From: an uncultured Collinsella sp.
GTDB taxonomy: Bacteria; Actinomycetota; Coriobacteriia; Coriobacteriales; Coriobacteriaceae
Direction: 5' to 3'
NCBI GenBank assembly: GCA_902491055.1
Contig: CABUGI010000010.1
Span: 1-32,907, forward strand
DNA length: 32,907 nt
Part shown: positions 15,101-22,839 of the stretch, in pieces
Layout: every line of letters starts with the position of its first letter
Position numbering within the stretch: the first letter of the stretch is position 1
The notes under the pieces: generated by a model
The model's database searches: none
The model's input: only the letters and a program-made list of their open reading frames with translations
Told to the model about the DNA's origin: nothing
Program-made: the position numbers and the translations under genes

Positions 15101-16889
15101 CGACCAGTGGATGTACCACAGCCGCCTGTACGCCGTCGCCCGTTTTGTGACGATGCGCAACGACCTGGACCTGATTCAGCTCAACTCTTTCGGCTGCGGT
15201 CTGGATGCTCTGACCACCGATCAGGTGCAGGAGATCCTGGAGGCCAGCGGCAAGATCTACACCGTGCTCAAGATCGACGAAGTATCCAACCTGGGTGCCG
15301 CGCGCATCCGTATCCGCTCGCTCATGGCAGCGCTCAAGGACCAGGAGGCCGAGCGCCTGGCCGAGGCCACGGCCGCGGGCGAGGCCTACGAGCAAGGCGA
15401 TGCCGCGCCGGTGGCGCCCTCCACGGATGCCCCCGCGTTCGCGAGCCGCAAGTACACGTTTGAGGCGCAGCGTGAGAGTGCTTCGACCGCGTGGCCCAAG
15501 GTGCCCTTTACCGAGCAGATGCGCGAGGAGGGCTACACCATCCTGTGCCCGCAGATGGCGCCGATTCACTTTGACCTGGTCAAAGAGGTGTTCCGCGGTG
15601 CCGGCTACAACTTGGAGCTGCTGCCCTCGACCGACCACGATGCCGTCGAGGCTGGCCTGCGCTACGTGAACAATGACATTTGCTATCCGTCGATCCTGGT
15701 GACGGGCCAGATCATGGAAGCCATCGAGAGCGGTCGGTACGACCTGTCCAAGACGGCCGTGGTTATCAGCCAGACCGGCGGCGGCTGCCGTGCCACCAAC
15801 TACATCGCACTCATCCGCAAGGCCCTGCGCGAGAGCGGCCACCCCGAGATCCCGGTGATCTCGCTTTCGGCCGTGGCGCTCGGTGAGGACAACCCCGGCT
15901 TTAAGATTACGCCGGCACTGCTTAAGCAGGCAGTCTACGCAGTGCTCTTTGGTGACGTCATGATGCAGATGCTCTATCGTTGCCGCCCGTACGAGGCCAC
16001 GCCCGGTGCCGCCAACGCACTCTACGAGGAGTACATGGCGCGCGCCCGCAAGCTGGCGCCTAAGTTCAACAGGCACAACTACACCAAGTTGTGCCGCGAG
16101 GCCATCCGCGCGTTCGACACCATGCCGCTTGTGGGCGAGGGTACCAAGCCGCGCGTGGGCGTGGTTGGCGAGATCCTGGTCAAGTTCCATCCCACGGCCA
16201 ACAACCACGTGGTCGATGTCATTGAGCGCGAGGGCTGCGAGGCCGTGGTACCGGGCCTGCTCGACTTCTTCCTGTACTCCATGAGCAACGCCGAGCTGCA
16301 AAAAGACGAGCTGGGAAGCTCTGCCACGGCGCGCGCTAGCATGCAGGCACTCATTAAGCTGGTGGACTGGATGCGCACGCCGGTGGAGGAGATGCTCGAA
16401 AAGTCCCGCCGTTTCGAGGCGCCCGAGCGCATTGGCACCATGGCGGACAAGGCTCGTACGGTGCTTTCGGTGTGCAACAACATGGGCGAGGGCTGGTTAC
16501 TCACGGCCGAGATGCTCGATCTGATTGACCACGGTGCGCCCAACATCATCTGCACGCAGCCCTTCGCGTGCCTGCCCAATCACGTGGTGGGTAAGGCCGT
16601 GATCAAGGAGCTGCGCCGCCAGCATCCCGAGAGCAACATCGTCGCGGTGGACTACGACCCCGGCGCGTCCGAGGTCAACCAGCTCAACCGCATTAAGCTC
16701 ATGATCAGCGTGGCCAAGGAAAACATGCGCGCCGGCAAGGGCTTTAAGCTCGAGAAGGTGGCGCCGCTCGCGATGGACGAGGTCACCGGCCAGATGCGTG
16801 CCCACGATGGCTGCGTGAGCTGCGGCTCGGTCGACGAGAGTGCCGTGGCGTCGGTCGCTGAGCGCCTGGGACGCGGCATTAAGAAGTAA
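12108..16889 (+). CDS. Giant acyl-CoA dehydratase activase-related protein (two BadF/HgdC ATPase domains, DUF2229, dehydratase-like C-terminus)
   Basis: 1593 residues, starting at ATG after AGAGGAGAG. Residues 1-75 are an Ala-rich helical extension. Two ASKHA ATPase domains follow, each with a phosphate loop (DVGSTT 90-95, DAGSTT 405-410). Each also has the paired cysteines that bind a [4Fe-4S] cluster in HgdC-type activases: Cys205 with Cys244, and Cys525 with Cys564. A CxxC-type site (Cys686, 689, 693, 712) opens the DUF2229 part, and the remaining 800 residues resemble 2-hydroxyacyl-CoA dehydratase subunits, with CYP and GGGCRATNY motifs. Activases of this family use ATP to push an electron into a radical dehydratase; in this fused form the substrate is unknown. 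It is coupled to a TetR gene and closed by a terminator at 16920-16954. Confidence 0.9.
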   Translation: MSKLVEGIKDRMVAAAREAAPAVVDAAQKAATAAAEKVAEAVADAKKTAGETSVASEPATAADPVAAAHAPEGAIFNPENARGSLHLGIDVGSTTVKLAVLNDDNQIVYAKYQRHHTDVRACARDLFEGAATVLPTAQMTCAITGSGGLLLSQWLDLEFVQEVIASKRAVETLIPATDVAIELGGEDAKIIYFDNGIEQRMNGTCAGGTGAFIDQMATLLHTDASGLNELAANATTIYPIASRCGVFAKTDVQPLLNEGARPEDVAASIFQAVVTQTISGLACGRPIRGNVAFLGGPLQYLSELRHRFYLTLNLDEEHRIVPQNAHLFVASGAAMAHESNKLSTFPQLIEAIDSLGDTQGAEVERLDPLFATDEDFAEFKTRHDTEVVPKGKLDGYTGRVFIGIDAGSTTMKAALVGEDGQLLHTWYGNNNGDILGTAKVIMADFYNHIPAGCTIGHVTTTGYGEALLIEALKADSGEIETVAHLRGAKAFLPGVEFILDIGGQDMKCLRVKDGVIEHIMLNEACSSGCGSFIESFAVSMNMDVRAFADAAIHAKAPVDLGSRCTVFMNSRVKQAQKEGATVGDIAAGLSYSVIKNALFKVIKLRDPKEIGSQVIVQGGTFMSDATLRAFEQLTGVHAVRPDIAGCMGAYGAALLARDRAGADGTSTILSAEDIAHLTVTQKHVRCGRCSNNCQLTVNDFGGGRRFITGNRCEKGAGHKKQKTEAPNLFKKKNELLFNREILSPDEAPRGTVGIPRALNMYENYPFWHAFFTRLGFSVQLSDQSSKKTYQAGIESMPSESVCYPAKMSHGHVMNLIDRDVDFIWMPCVRWERKEDPTAGNCYNCPIVMSYPTALALNIDEIREQNIEFLYPFVPYHDKTELKRRLYQVLAVDRVADAQAGRGRVRGPKITRSEVDAAVNAAFEADARFHEDIQTMGEEALKWVEDHGGHGIVLAGRPYHNDPEINHALPELISSFGFAVFTEDSLAHLVKPERPIRVVDQWMYHSRLYAVARFVTMRNDLDLIQLNSFGCGLDALTTDQVQEILEASGKIYTVLKIDEVSNLGAARIRIRSLMAALKDQEAERLAEATAAGEAYEQGDAAPVAPSTDAPAFASRKYTFEAQRESASTAWPKVPFTEQMREEGYTILCPQMAPIHFDLVKEVFRGAGYNLELLPSTDHDAVEAGLRYVNNDICYPSILVTGQIMEAIESGRYDLSKTAVVISQTGGGCRATNYIALIRKALRESGHPEIPVISLSAVALGEDNPGFKITPALLKQAVYAVLFGDVMMQMLYRCRPYEATPGAANALYEEYMARARKLAPKFNRHNYTKLCREAIRAFDTMPLVGEGTKPRVGVVGEILVKFHPTANNHVVDVIEREGCEAVVPGLLDFFLYSMSNAELQKDELGSSATARASMQALIKLVDWMRTPVEEMLEKSRRFEAPERIGTMADKARTVLSVCNNMGEGWLLTAEMLDLIDHGAPNIICTQPFACLPNHVVGKAVIKELRRQHPESNIVAVDYDPGASEVNQLNRIKLMISVAKENMRAGKGFKLEKVAPLAMDEVTGQMRAHDGCVSCGSVDESAVASVAERLGRGIKK

Positions 16890-16919
16890 CTGGCCTGCTT
16901 TGGGCTAGATATGAGACAA

Positions 16920-16954
16920 ACGGGTGGTAGCCGTACCGGCTACCGCCCGTTTTT
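16920..16954 (+). terminator. Strong rho-independent terminator of the activase operon
   Basis: Arms ACGGGTGGTAGCC and GGCTACCGCCCGT form a long stem with a small loop, followed by TTTTT, 31 bp after the activase stop. Confidence 0.93.
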
Positions 16955-16974
16955 GCTGGACATATGTTGCGCAA

Positions 16975-17195
16975 ATGATCTCGCTGCAGCCTTCCGTGGG
17001 CTTGCCCGATTTTTGGGCCGGCTCGGGCTTTGAGGACAAGTTGCTGCAGGCCCAAGGCGATTTTTCGCTCAACGCAGGCCAGCACAGTGTGACCTATCTG
17101 CCAAACGACGAGACGACCGGTACGGTCGTCCCATCACCAGCTACGAGATGGAAGCCGAGAAGTACATCTATCGCGTGTGCAAGTACGAGCTGTAG
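16975..17195 (+). pseudogene. Probable frameshifted gene remnant
   Basis: From ATG 16975 one frame reads protein-like sequence (MISLQPSVGLPDFWAG, later SLNAGQHSVTYLPND). After about 17105 this frame turns into low-quality sequence, while another frame reads DDRYGRPITSYEMEAEKYI and ends at TAG 17193-17195. The two halves join naturally if one frameshift near 17105-17120 is assumed. There is no ribosome site, and the segment begins directly after a terminator, so it is likely the 3' relic of a lost gene. I cannot name the family. The rest of 17196-17277 holds nothing recognisable. Confidence 0.4.
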
Positions 17196-17277
17196 GGCCG
17201 CGCTTAGGTTTGACCAATGGAGTATGAAAACACGCCGTTCGCCGATGCCCCCTCCGCGAGTGGCAGCCATATGGTTT

Positions 17278-17332
17278 GATATCAGAAACATATAGTTGTC
17301 GTCAGCCTGCTGGCGACGTTCCCCCTGATATC
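17278..17332 (+). promoter_or_regulatory. Nested stem-loop in the leader of the small ORF pair
   Basis: An outer inverted repeat GATATCAG (17278-17285) / CTGATATC (17325-17332) encloses GTCGTCAG-CCTG-CTGGCGAC. It ends right before the GGAGG site at 17333-17337. It could be a regulatory fold or a remnant of a repeat. Confidence 0.4.
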
Positions 17333-17345
17333 GGAGGTTCCAGGT

Positions 17346-17384
17346 ATGTTTCGCGCTCCGTTAAACAACTATCGATTGGGCTAA
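17346..17384 (+). CDS. 12-codon leader ORF
   Basis: ATG with a GGAGG site 8 nt upstream encodes MFRAPLNNYRLG and stops at TAA 17382-17384, one base before the ATG of the next gene. The next gene has no good ribosome site of its own, so translation is likely coupled through this leader. Alternatively, the pair may be one gene broken by a mutation. Confidence 0.45.
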   Translation: MFRAPLNNYRLG

Positions 17385-17385
17385 C

Positions 17386-17835
17386 ATGGGCCGCCGTGCT
17401 ATTTCGATAACCCTTGCAGTGATCTGCCTGGCTGTGCTCCTGGGCGCTACAGGGCTGTTTGCTATAAGCCGAGAAACGTCCTATATGCAGGAATGCGCTT
17501 CCGAAGGGTTTGCCATTGATGGTTACTATCGGGATGACAAAACGAGTCGGGAAACCCTGGCTTTTCTTGAGGAGGACAACTGTCGATGGCAGCTGGTCGA
17601 TCAAGACGGAATCTGCACAGACGGGCAGTTTAAGCGTACGGATGACCCCAACATCCTGATATTAAAGAAGGAAAACGGCGAAGAATTCGGCACGATTCAC
17701 GTTGCGTATATATCGCGCCGACGCAATCAGGGGCAGATTTACCTAATTAGAAATACTAAGGTGACCCGATTTTATCTGGTGAGCACCGATCCGGCGTTTA
17801 CAGTGGAATCTGGCGATGTCGATGCGGACGTTTGA
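17386..17835 (+). CDS. Hypothetical membrane-anchored protein
   Basis: 149 residues, family not recognised. Residues about 5-28 form a single hydrophobic segment (signal anchor) without a lipobox or clear cleavage site, so the remaining roughly 120 residues probably face outside. That domain is rich in charged residues and beta-like strands (DGYYRDD, GQFKRTDD, GQIYLIRN) and has three cysteines (positions 37, 66 and 76) that might form a disulfide. An in-frame TAA lies upstream, so ATG 17386 is the only ATG start for the full length, but its ribosome site is weak. Base composition is lower in GC than in its neighbours. Confidence 0.65.
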   Translation: MGRRAISITLAVICLAVLLGATGLFAISRETSYMQECASEGFAIDGYYRDDKTSRETLAFLEEDNCRWQLVDQDGICTDGQFKRTDDPNILILKKENGEEFGTIHVAYISRRRNQGQIYLIRNTKVTRFYLVSTDPAFTVESGDVDADV

Positions 17836-17960
17836 TTCACGGCAATAAAACGGCGAGCGGGGCGCGGGTGTGAACTGAACCCCTCTATTTGCTCGTGTCC
17901 GTATCGCGTCTGCGCCTCGTCATAACTTGCGTCCGTGCGAGCGCTCATCCCGCGCCGGCA

Positions 17961-19100
17961 TCACTTCACGTCAAATTCCACGCGATCGAGTTCAGGCACG
18001 TTGAGGTCGATGAGCTTGCGAGCGACGTGACGGTCGTGTGCCCCAAGCGCCTCGCCTGTCGTCACATGGGCGACAATCTCGCGCTCGACGATGCCCTCTT
18101 CCTCGCCTTCGTTAGCCGAGGTTTCGACGGCGACGGTGTAGTCCTTAAAGCCCGGTAGCACCGCCGCAAGCTCGCGCGTGGTTTCGGTGACGCCGTAGCC
18201 GTCCTGCACGCCGGACTGCGCCGAGCCAATAGACCCCGCCGTCATGACGATGCAGGGGATGGCAAAGACTACCGTGCCCACAATGATGCGGCGGCGCACC
18301 TTGCGTGATAGCTCGTCGACCTCGGCATCTTCCTCGGCAGTCACAATGCCGTCGCCGTTGAGGTCGCGCTTGAGCGGCACGCGCAATAGAAGCAGCACGG
18401 CTTCGGCAGCCAGCGCGATAAAGACCACGTTGATGCCAAATTCATAAAGCGCCGAGAGAAACAATGACCCGCTTGCGATGGCGATGCCATAGCCCGCCGC
18501 GCACAGGGGCGGCATGAGTGCGGTCGCCACAGCCACCCCGGCGATGAGCGTGGCGGGTTCCTGGTCGCGCGAGTTGCCCAGGCCGCCCGCAAAGCCGCCC
18601 GCGAGCGCGACGGCAAGGTCCCACACGGTCGGTGTCGAATTGTCGATGATGGCGGCCGTGGTGGTGCCAAGGGGCGAGAGCTTAAAGTACAACGTGGACG
18701 TGACCAGGCAAAAGACCATCTGCAGCGCGAGGCCGGCGACGGCCTCAAGGGTGATCTCGCGGTCGAGCGTGGCGATGCCGTATGCCATGGCAAGGACCGA
18801 GCCCATGAGCGGGCAGATGAGCATGGCGCCTACAATGGCGATATCCGAGTCGATATCGAGGCCGATGCTCGCGATCAACATGGCAATGATCAAGATGCAT
18901 AAGTGTGAGCCAGTCAGGCGCGCCCCGTTTACAAAGCGCTTGCGAATCACGTGATAGGGCGCGCGTCCCTCGCGAATGTTGAATGCCCGCTTTAGAAAGC
19001 GGCTTGCGTTCTCCATGGCCTCGCTGTGGGCGGGGCGGATGCCATGGCGCCGATGATGGCGCTCGCGCAGTCGCTTGAGCTGTTGTTTATCGAGTTCCAT
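17961..19100 (-). CDS. DUF389-family membrane protein with an EF-hand-like insertion
   Basis: About 379 residues. A basic cytoplasmic N-terminus (to about 65) leads to several membrane helices with the family motifs GAMLICPLMG and ATALMPPLCA. After the last of these a soluble loop carries DLNGDGIVTAEE, a textbook EF-hand calcium loop (Asp, Asn, Asp, Gly and Glu at positions 1, 3, 5, 6 and 12). One further hydrophobic segment and an extracytoplasmic or cytoplasmic acidic tail follow. DUF389 has no established function. ATG 19100 is preferred over GTG 19106 because GAGGTG lies 4 nt upstream. It is transcribed in the same direction as the OPT gene upstream but is separated from it by a strong terminator, so it has its own promoter. 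Confidence 0.88.
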   Translation of the reverse strand: MELDKQQLKRLRERHHRRHGIRPAHSEAMENASRFLKRAFNIREGRAPYHVIRKRFVNGARLTGSHLCILIIAMLIASIGLDIDSDIAIVGAMLICPLMGSVLAMAYGIATLDREITLEAVAGLALQMVFCLVTSTLYFKLSPLGTTTAAIIDNSTPTVWDLAVALAGGFAGGLGNSRDQEPATLIAGVAVATALMPPLCAAGYGIAIASGSLFLSALYEFGINVVFIALAAEAVLLLLRVPLKRDLNGDGIVTAEEDAEVDELSRKVRRRIIVGTVVFAIPCIVMTAGSIGSAQSGVQDGYGVTETTRELAAVLPGFKDYTVAVETSANEGEEEGIVEREIVAHVTTGEALGAHDRHVARKLIDLNVPELDRVEFDVK

Positions 19101-19251
19101 GTCCACCTCGTATTGCCGTAGGAACGCGGGTGCGTTCGCAGCATGTACTCTACACCGTGACGGGCGGGGCGGTCATCTTGACATGGAACTTAGGCGAGCA
19201 GGCAAAGGAAGACACGCCACATGCGAGTACTGCCGAGGGTTTCGGCAGATA

Positions 19252-19290
19252 CAAAAAAGCGCGGGGCCGGATGGTCTCCGACCCCGCGCT
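19252..19290 (-). terminator. Rho-independent terminator of the OPT gene
   Basis: On the - strand AGCGCGGGGTCGGA pairs with TCCGGCCCCGCGCT (one G-U pair) and is followed by TTTTTT. Confidence 0.93.
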
Positions 19291-19315
19291 CTGCACGGGT
19301 GCGTTGTTATTGGGT

Positions 19316-21019
19316 TTAGCCCAGCAGGCTTAAGCCCACGGAGACAAACGCCAGGATAACGCCGACGATGGACTCGCCGCCGAGCAGGCCGCTGGCAACG
19401 ACCAGACCCTGTTCCTGGAAGGCGGCGTCCTTGGCAGCTCTCTCCTCGTCGGAAAGACCAGCGGTGGCGTCGCGGTGGGCGGACCACTTGTCGTAGGCGA
19501 GCTTGACGCAGGAGCCCAGGAATGCCGTGAGTGACATGTAGAACGGCAGGTACACGCCCAGGCCGATCATCATGGCCGGAATGCCGAGCCAGTACATGAC
19601 GATGCCGGCGATAAAGCCGCCAACGAACCACGGCACGCTCGGGATGCCCGAGACCATGGTGGCGACAACGCTTGCCTGCGCGGCAACAAAGCTCTTGTCG
19701 GGGCCAAAGGCGTCCGGGCCATAGGCGGTGACGAGCGCGACCATGACGGCTGCGGCGACCAGGGCGCCCACGATGCCGCCGATGGCTTGGCCGATCCACT
19801 GCGCACGCGGGTTGGTGCCCAGCACGGCGCCGGCCTTAAAGTCGTTCATGACGTCGCCCGCAAGGCCGCACGCCACGGCTACGATGCCGGCGATAAAGAA
19901 CAGCTTGACCTGAGCGATCTGTGCGAAGGCAGCCACGATGAGCATGACGATGAGGCCGAAGATCTCCATGGGGTCGATGCCCGTCTGGCCGCAGCTCTGT
20001 GCGCTCATGATGGTGGTGACAAAGGTGAACAGCGTCACGATGACGGCCGGAACGGGGCCAAGGTCGAGCACGATGGCGACGATCACGGCGATGGCGGCAG
20101 CGCCCAGGCCGATGATGCCGGCGTCGAGCTTAAGGGAGCCCGAGATGAGCGACTGCTCGTCGGTGTCGGTGGAGCTGTCGGCGGCAAGACCGCGGACGAT
20201 ACCGGCGACCTGCGGCAGGATGTCCTTGAGGACGACGGCGACGCCAAAGCCCATCATGAGGCCCATGCCCAGGGACTTGACGATGCCCTGCGCAGTCACA
20301 ACGTCGAACAGACCGGCAGCGGTGCCGCCGACGACGATGCCAAAGTTGCCCAGCAGGGCGCCGGCAAACCAGAAGGCGACCGGGGCGAATCCCACGAGGA
20401 AGCCGACGGAGAGCAGCATGGGCGAGTTGTAGATGCCAAAGGTCACGCCGGGAATGTTGAGCGTGCATAGCATGCTGGGTACCACGCCCAGGGCGTCGCG
20501 CAGCACGCTGTAGATGCCTGCGATGGCCATAGAGCCAAAGAGCTGCTTGCCGGTCTTGCCGCCGGCCTCGGTGGCGCGCAGGGTCTGAGCTGCGGCGTTG
20601 CCGGTGGGGAACTCCAACGCGGCATCCACGATAAAGTGACGGTGGATGAGCGCGGTGGCCAGCAGGCCCAGGATGGTGCCGGCGAGTGCCACGATAAACA
20701 TGTCGAGCCAGCTGATCTGGTCGGCATAGCCCAGCATCCAGGCGCCCGGGATGGTAAACGCCAGACCGCCGGCGACCATGGCGCCCGCGGACATGATGGT
20801 GTGGGTGACGTTGGCCTCGTTGAGGCTGGCATTGCCCATGAGCTTAAGGAAGAACAGCGAGATGACGGCAGCGAAGACGATCGGCCAGGGGAGAGCGCCC
20901 ATCTTGAGGGCGGTGTAGGCCGAGCTTGCCGTGATGATCACGCAGCCAAGGACGCCGATGACGACGCCGCGCAGCGTGAGTTGCCCGCGCATCGAAGCGC
21001 GGTTCGAGGGATTGCTCAT
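19316..21019 (-). CDS. OPT-family oligopeptide/metal-chelate transporter
   Basis: 567 residues with about 14 hydrophobic segments. OPT/YSL features include SSAYTALKMGALPWPIVF near the N-terminus, LEFPTGNAAAQTLRA at about residues 135-150, and VKLAYDKW near the end. OPT proteins are proton-coupled importers of oligopeptides or metal chelates. The start at ATG 21019 has AAAGGAG 7 nt upstream. It appears monocistronic: a terminator follows directly, and a leader with a GCGCCG/CGGCGC hairpin (21056-21076) precedes it. It diverges from the pantothenate kinase gene. Confidence 0.92.
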   Translation of the reverse strand: MSNPSNRASMRGQLTLRGVVIGVLGCVIITASSAYTALKMGALPWPIVFAAVISLFFLKLMGNASLNEANVTHTIMSAGAMVAGGLAFTIPGAWMLGYADQISWLDMFIVALAGTILGLLATALIHRHFIVDAALEFPTGNAAAQTLRATEAGGKTGKQLFGSMAIAGIYSVLRDALGVVPSMLCTLNIPGVTFGIYNSPMLLSVGFLVGFAPVAFWFAGALLGNFGIVVGGTAAGLFDVVTAQGIVKSLGMGLMMGFGVAVVLKDILPQVAGIVRGLAADSSTDTDEQSLISGSLKLDAGIIGLGAAAIAVIVAIVLDLGPVPAVIVTLFTFVTTIMSAQSCGQTGIDPMEIFGLIVMLIVAAFAQIAQVKLFFIAGIVAVACGLAGDVMNDFKAGAVLGTNPRAQWIGQAIGGIVGALVAAAVMVALVTAYGPDAFGPDKSFVAAQASVVATMVSGIPSVPWFVGGFIAGIVMYWLGIPAMMIGLGVYLPFYMSLTAFLGSCVKLAYDKWSAHRDATAGLSDEERAAKDAAFQEQGLVVASGLLGGESIVGVILAFVSVGLSLLG

Positions 21020-21145
21020 ATAAAACTCCTTTGCGTATATCCGCTTCCCCCGGGAGCGCCGCTACGGATACGGCGCGGGAAGTCGGGTTACCAAGGGCCG
21101 CCGCGTGAGCTCGCGTACGACCGCGCATCAGTATAGCCGCAAGCT

Positions 21146-21163
21146 AGTCATTTTGGGATGACT
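21146..21163. promoter_or_regulatory. Dyad between divergent OPT and coaX genes
   Basis: AGTCAT-TTTGGG-ATGACT is a perfect 6-bp inverted repeat centred between two TATACT boxes facing opposite ways (21135-21130 on the - strand, 21179-21184 on the + strand). It could be an operator. Suitable -35 boxes are not clear. Confidence 0.35.
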
Positions 21164-21211
21164 GGTTTAGGTAGGCGATATACTGCTGGGCAGACGAAAG
21201 GAGCGCCGACG

Positions 21212-22063
21212 ATGCTTAATGGGTGCGCATATATATTGACGGTCGACGTGGGTAACACGTTCATTCGCTTTGGCCTGTTTGCAGAGGATTCGGCCGCGGC
21301 GCAGGAATGCCCGCTTGCGACGTGCGAGATCACGACGCCGTCGAGCATTACAGCCGACGAAGCGCGCATGAGGCTCGCGCAGGTCATGGGCGCGCTGGCG
21401 GCCGATGCGGGCATGCCCGGCGCGCTCGTTCCCGCGGCCGCAGTGCTGAGCTGCGTGGTGCCGGCGCTCGAGCGCCCGTGGAAGGTGGCGCTTTCCCGTA
21501 CCTGCACGGGACGCGTGCTCACGGTGGGACCGGGACTTAAGACTGGCATGCCCGTCCACTACGACGACCCCGCCGAGATCGGCCCCGACCGCATCGCCGA
21601 TGCCGTGGCGGCTCGTGCCGTCTACGGCTCTCCGTGCATTGTGATCGACCTGGGCACTACGACCAATATCGAGGTCATCGATACGCACGGAACCTTTGTC
21701 GGCGGCGTCATCGCGCCGGGCCTGGCACTTGGCGCCCGCTCGCTTTCGGCCGCTGCGGCGCGCCTGCCGCAGGTCGAGCCCTCGGCACCGGCGCGCGTCA
21801 TCGGTCGCAACACGCGCGAGGCCATGCGCTCGGGCGTGGTTCTGGGCGAGGTGGCCCGCATCGACGGCATGCTCGACATGGTGCTCGCCGAGATGCGCGC
21901 GACCAAGGCCGCGGGGGAGGGCGATGTGCCCATCGTCATTACCGGCGACGATGCCGAGGCGCTTGCGGCGTTGGTTGGCCATAGCCTGACGGTCGACGAT
22001 GCGCTGACGTTGCGGGGTCTCGCCGAGCTCTACCACATCAACCAAAAGCCCCGACGCGCGTAG
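21212..22063 (+). CDS. coaX: Type III pantothenate kinase
   Basis: 283 residues. It phosphorylates pantothenate, the first step of coenzyme A synthesis, in the cytoplasm. The ASKHA-fold phosphate loop is DVGNT (residues 11-15), GPDRIADAVAA matches the pantothenate/dimer-site motif, and DLGTTTNIEVID with GGVIAPGL matches the second phosphate region. Length is normal for CoaX. ATG 21212 is chosen for its GAAAGGAG site and because the conserved N-terminal strand starts there; the longer frame to 21158 adds nothing conserved. It stands upstream of the dCMP deaminase gene, which has its own -10 element. Confidence 0.93.
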   Translation: MLNGCAYILTVDVGNTFIRFGLFAEDSAAAQECPLATCEITTPSSITADEARMRLAQVMGALAADAGMPGALVPAAAVLSCVVPALERPWKVALSRTCTGRVLTVGPGLKTGMPVHYDDPAEIGPDRIADAVAARAVYGSPCIVIDLGTTTNIEVIDTHGTFVGGVIAPGLALGARSLSAAAARLPQVEPSAPARVIGRNTREAMRSGVVLGEVARIDGMLDMVLAEMRATKAAGEGDVPIVITGDDAEALAALVGHSLTVDDALTLRGLAELYHINQKPRRA

Positions 22064-22101
22064 GACGGGGGCTGGTGGGATAAGCGCCCCTACCTTTCAC
22101 C

Positions 22102-22110
22102 TGCTACAAT
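22102..22110 (+). promoter_or_regulatory. Extended -10 promoter element of the dCMP deaminase gene
   Basis: TGCTACAAT fits an extended -10 (TGnTACAAT) 34 bp before the start codon; no good -35 is visible. Confidence 0.4.
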
Positions 22111-22144
22111 GGGTCAAACTATTGCGATTTCGGAGGTGTCTGCC

Positions 22145-22669
22145 ATGTCGGACGATCTTCATCAAACCGCGTCGGGCAAGCGCCGCGACGTTATTAGCTG
22201 GGATGAGTTCTTTATGAGCGTGGCCATCGCCGCGCAGCGCCGCAGTAAGGACCCCAACACGCAGGTGGGCGCGTGCATCGCCAACACCAACCACCGCATC
22301 CTTTCGGTGGGCTACAACGGTACGCCCTCGGCACTCAACGACGACTTTTTCCCGTGGGGCACGAGCGACGACCCGTTGCAGGATAAGCACAACTACGTGG
22401 TGCATGCCGAGGCCAACGCCGTGCTCAACTACCGCGGCTCGCTCAAAGACCTTGAGGGTTCCACGGTCTACGTCACGCTGTTCCCGTGCCACGACTGCGC
22501 CAAGATCCTGGCGCAGGTGGGCGTGGGCGAGGTCGTCTACCTGGACAACAAGTATGCCGATACCGACGACGGCCGTATCAGCCGCCGCATTCTCGACTCC
22601 TGCGGCATCAGCTACCGCCAGGTCATCGTCGATGTTCAGATTGGTACCGGGGGACAAGCTCAGCAGTAG
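22145..22669 (+). CDS. Deoxycytidylate (dCMP) deaminase family protein
   Basis: 174 residues of the zinc-dependent cytidine/dCMP deaminase family, which convert dCMP to dUMP for thymidylate synthesis. The zinc site is complete: HAEAN with His88 and catalytic Glu90, and PCHDC with Cys115 and Cys118. GYNGTPSALNDDFFPWG is the substrate and accessory zinc region seen in dCMP deaminases and ComEB-type proteins. ATG 22145 has a GGAGGTG site; the upstream ATG at 22109 overlaps the promoter element. The C-terminus (after about residue 165) is short and Gly/Gln-rich. Confidence 0.92.
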   Translation: MSDDLHQTASGKRRDVISWDEFFMSVAIAAQRRSKDPNTQVGACIANTNHRILSVGYNGTPSALNDDFFPWGTSDDPLQDKHNYVVHAEANAVLNYRGSLKDLEGSTVYVTLFPCHDCAKILAQVGVGEVVYLDNKYADTDDGRISRRILDSCGISYRQVIVDVQIGTGGQAQQ

Positions 22670-22801
22670 CGCGTGCCAACGCCAGCTGGCGGTAAAACAG
22701 CCAAAAGAGCCCCGTCCCAAATTGACTACTCGTGAAAGTCGCGTCTGCGCGCATGGACGGCTCGTGAGCGGGTACATGGCTGTAGTAACATAGCTTCTGT
22801 C

Positions 22802-22817
22802 CGCGGGCGTGCCCGCG
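22802..22817 (+). other. Small hairpin in the nfu leader
   Basis: CGCGGG-CGTG-CCCGCG lies 23 bp before the GTG start of the Nfu gene and is followed by TTGTTGTG. It may be a leader structure or a weak terminator of the deaminase transcript. Confidence 0.35.
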
Positions 22818-22839
22818 TTGTTGTGAGAAAGGAGCCCCT

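Noticed and set aside
12093..16301. A 1402-residue open frame on the - strand opposite the activase gene
   Set aside because: It mirrors the high-GC codon pattern of the real gene, has low-complexity His/Asp/Gly/Leu/Arg-rich sequence, no motifs and no ribosome site, while the + strand gene has clear ATPase and cluster motifs.
21020..21140. Riboswitch in the OPT gene leader
   Set aside because: Only a short GCGCCG/CGGCGC hairpin and a GC-rich leader are visible; no known aptamer core was recognised.
22680..22691. CGCCAGCTGGCG palindrome after the deaminase gene as a terminator
   Set aside because: It has no loop and no U-run, so it cannot be supported as more than a short palindrome.
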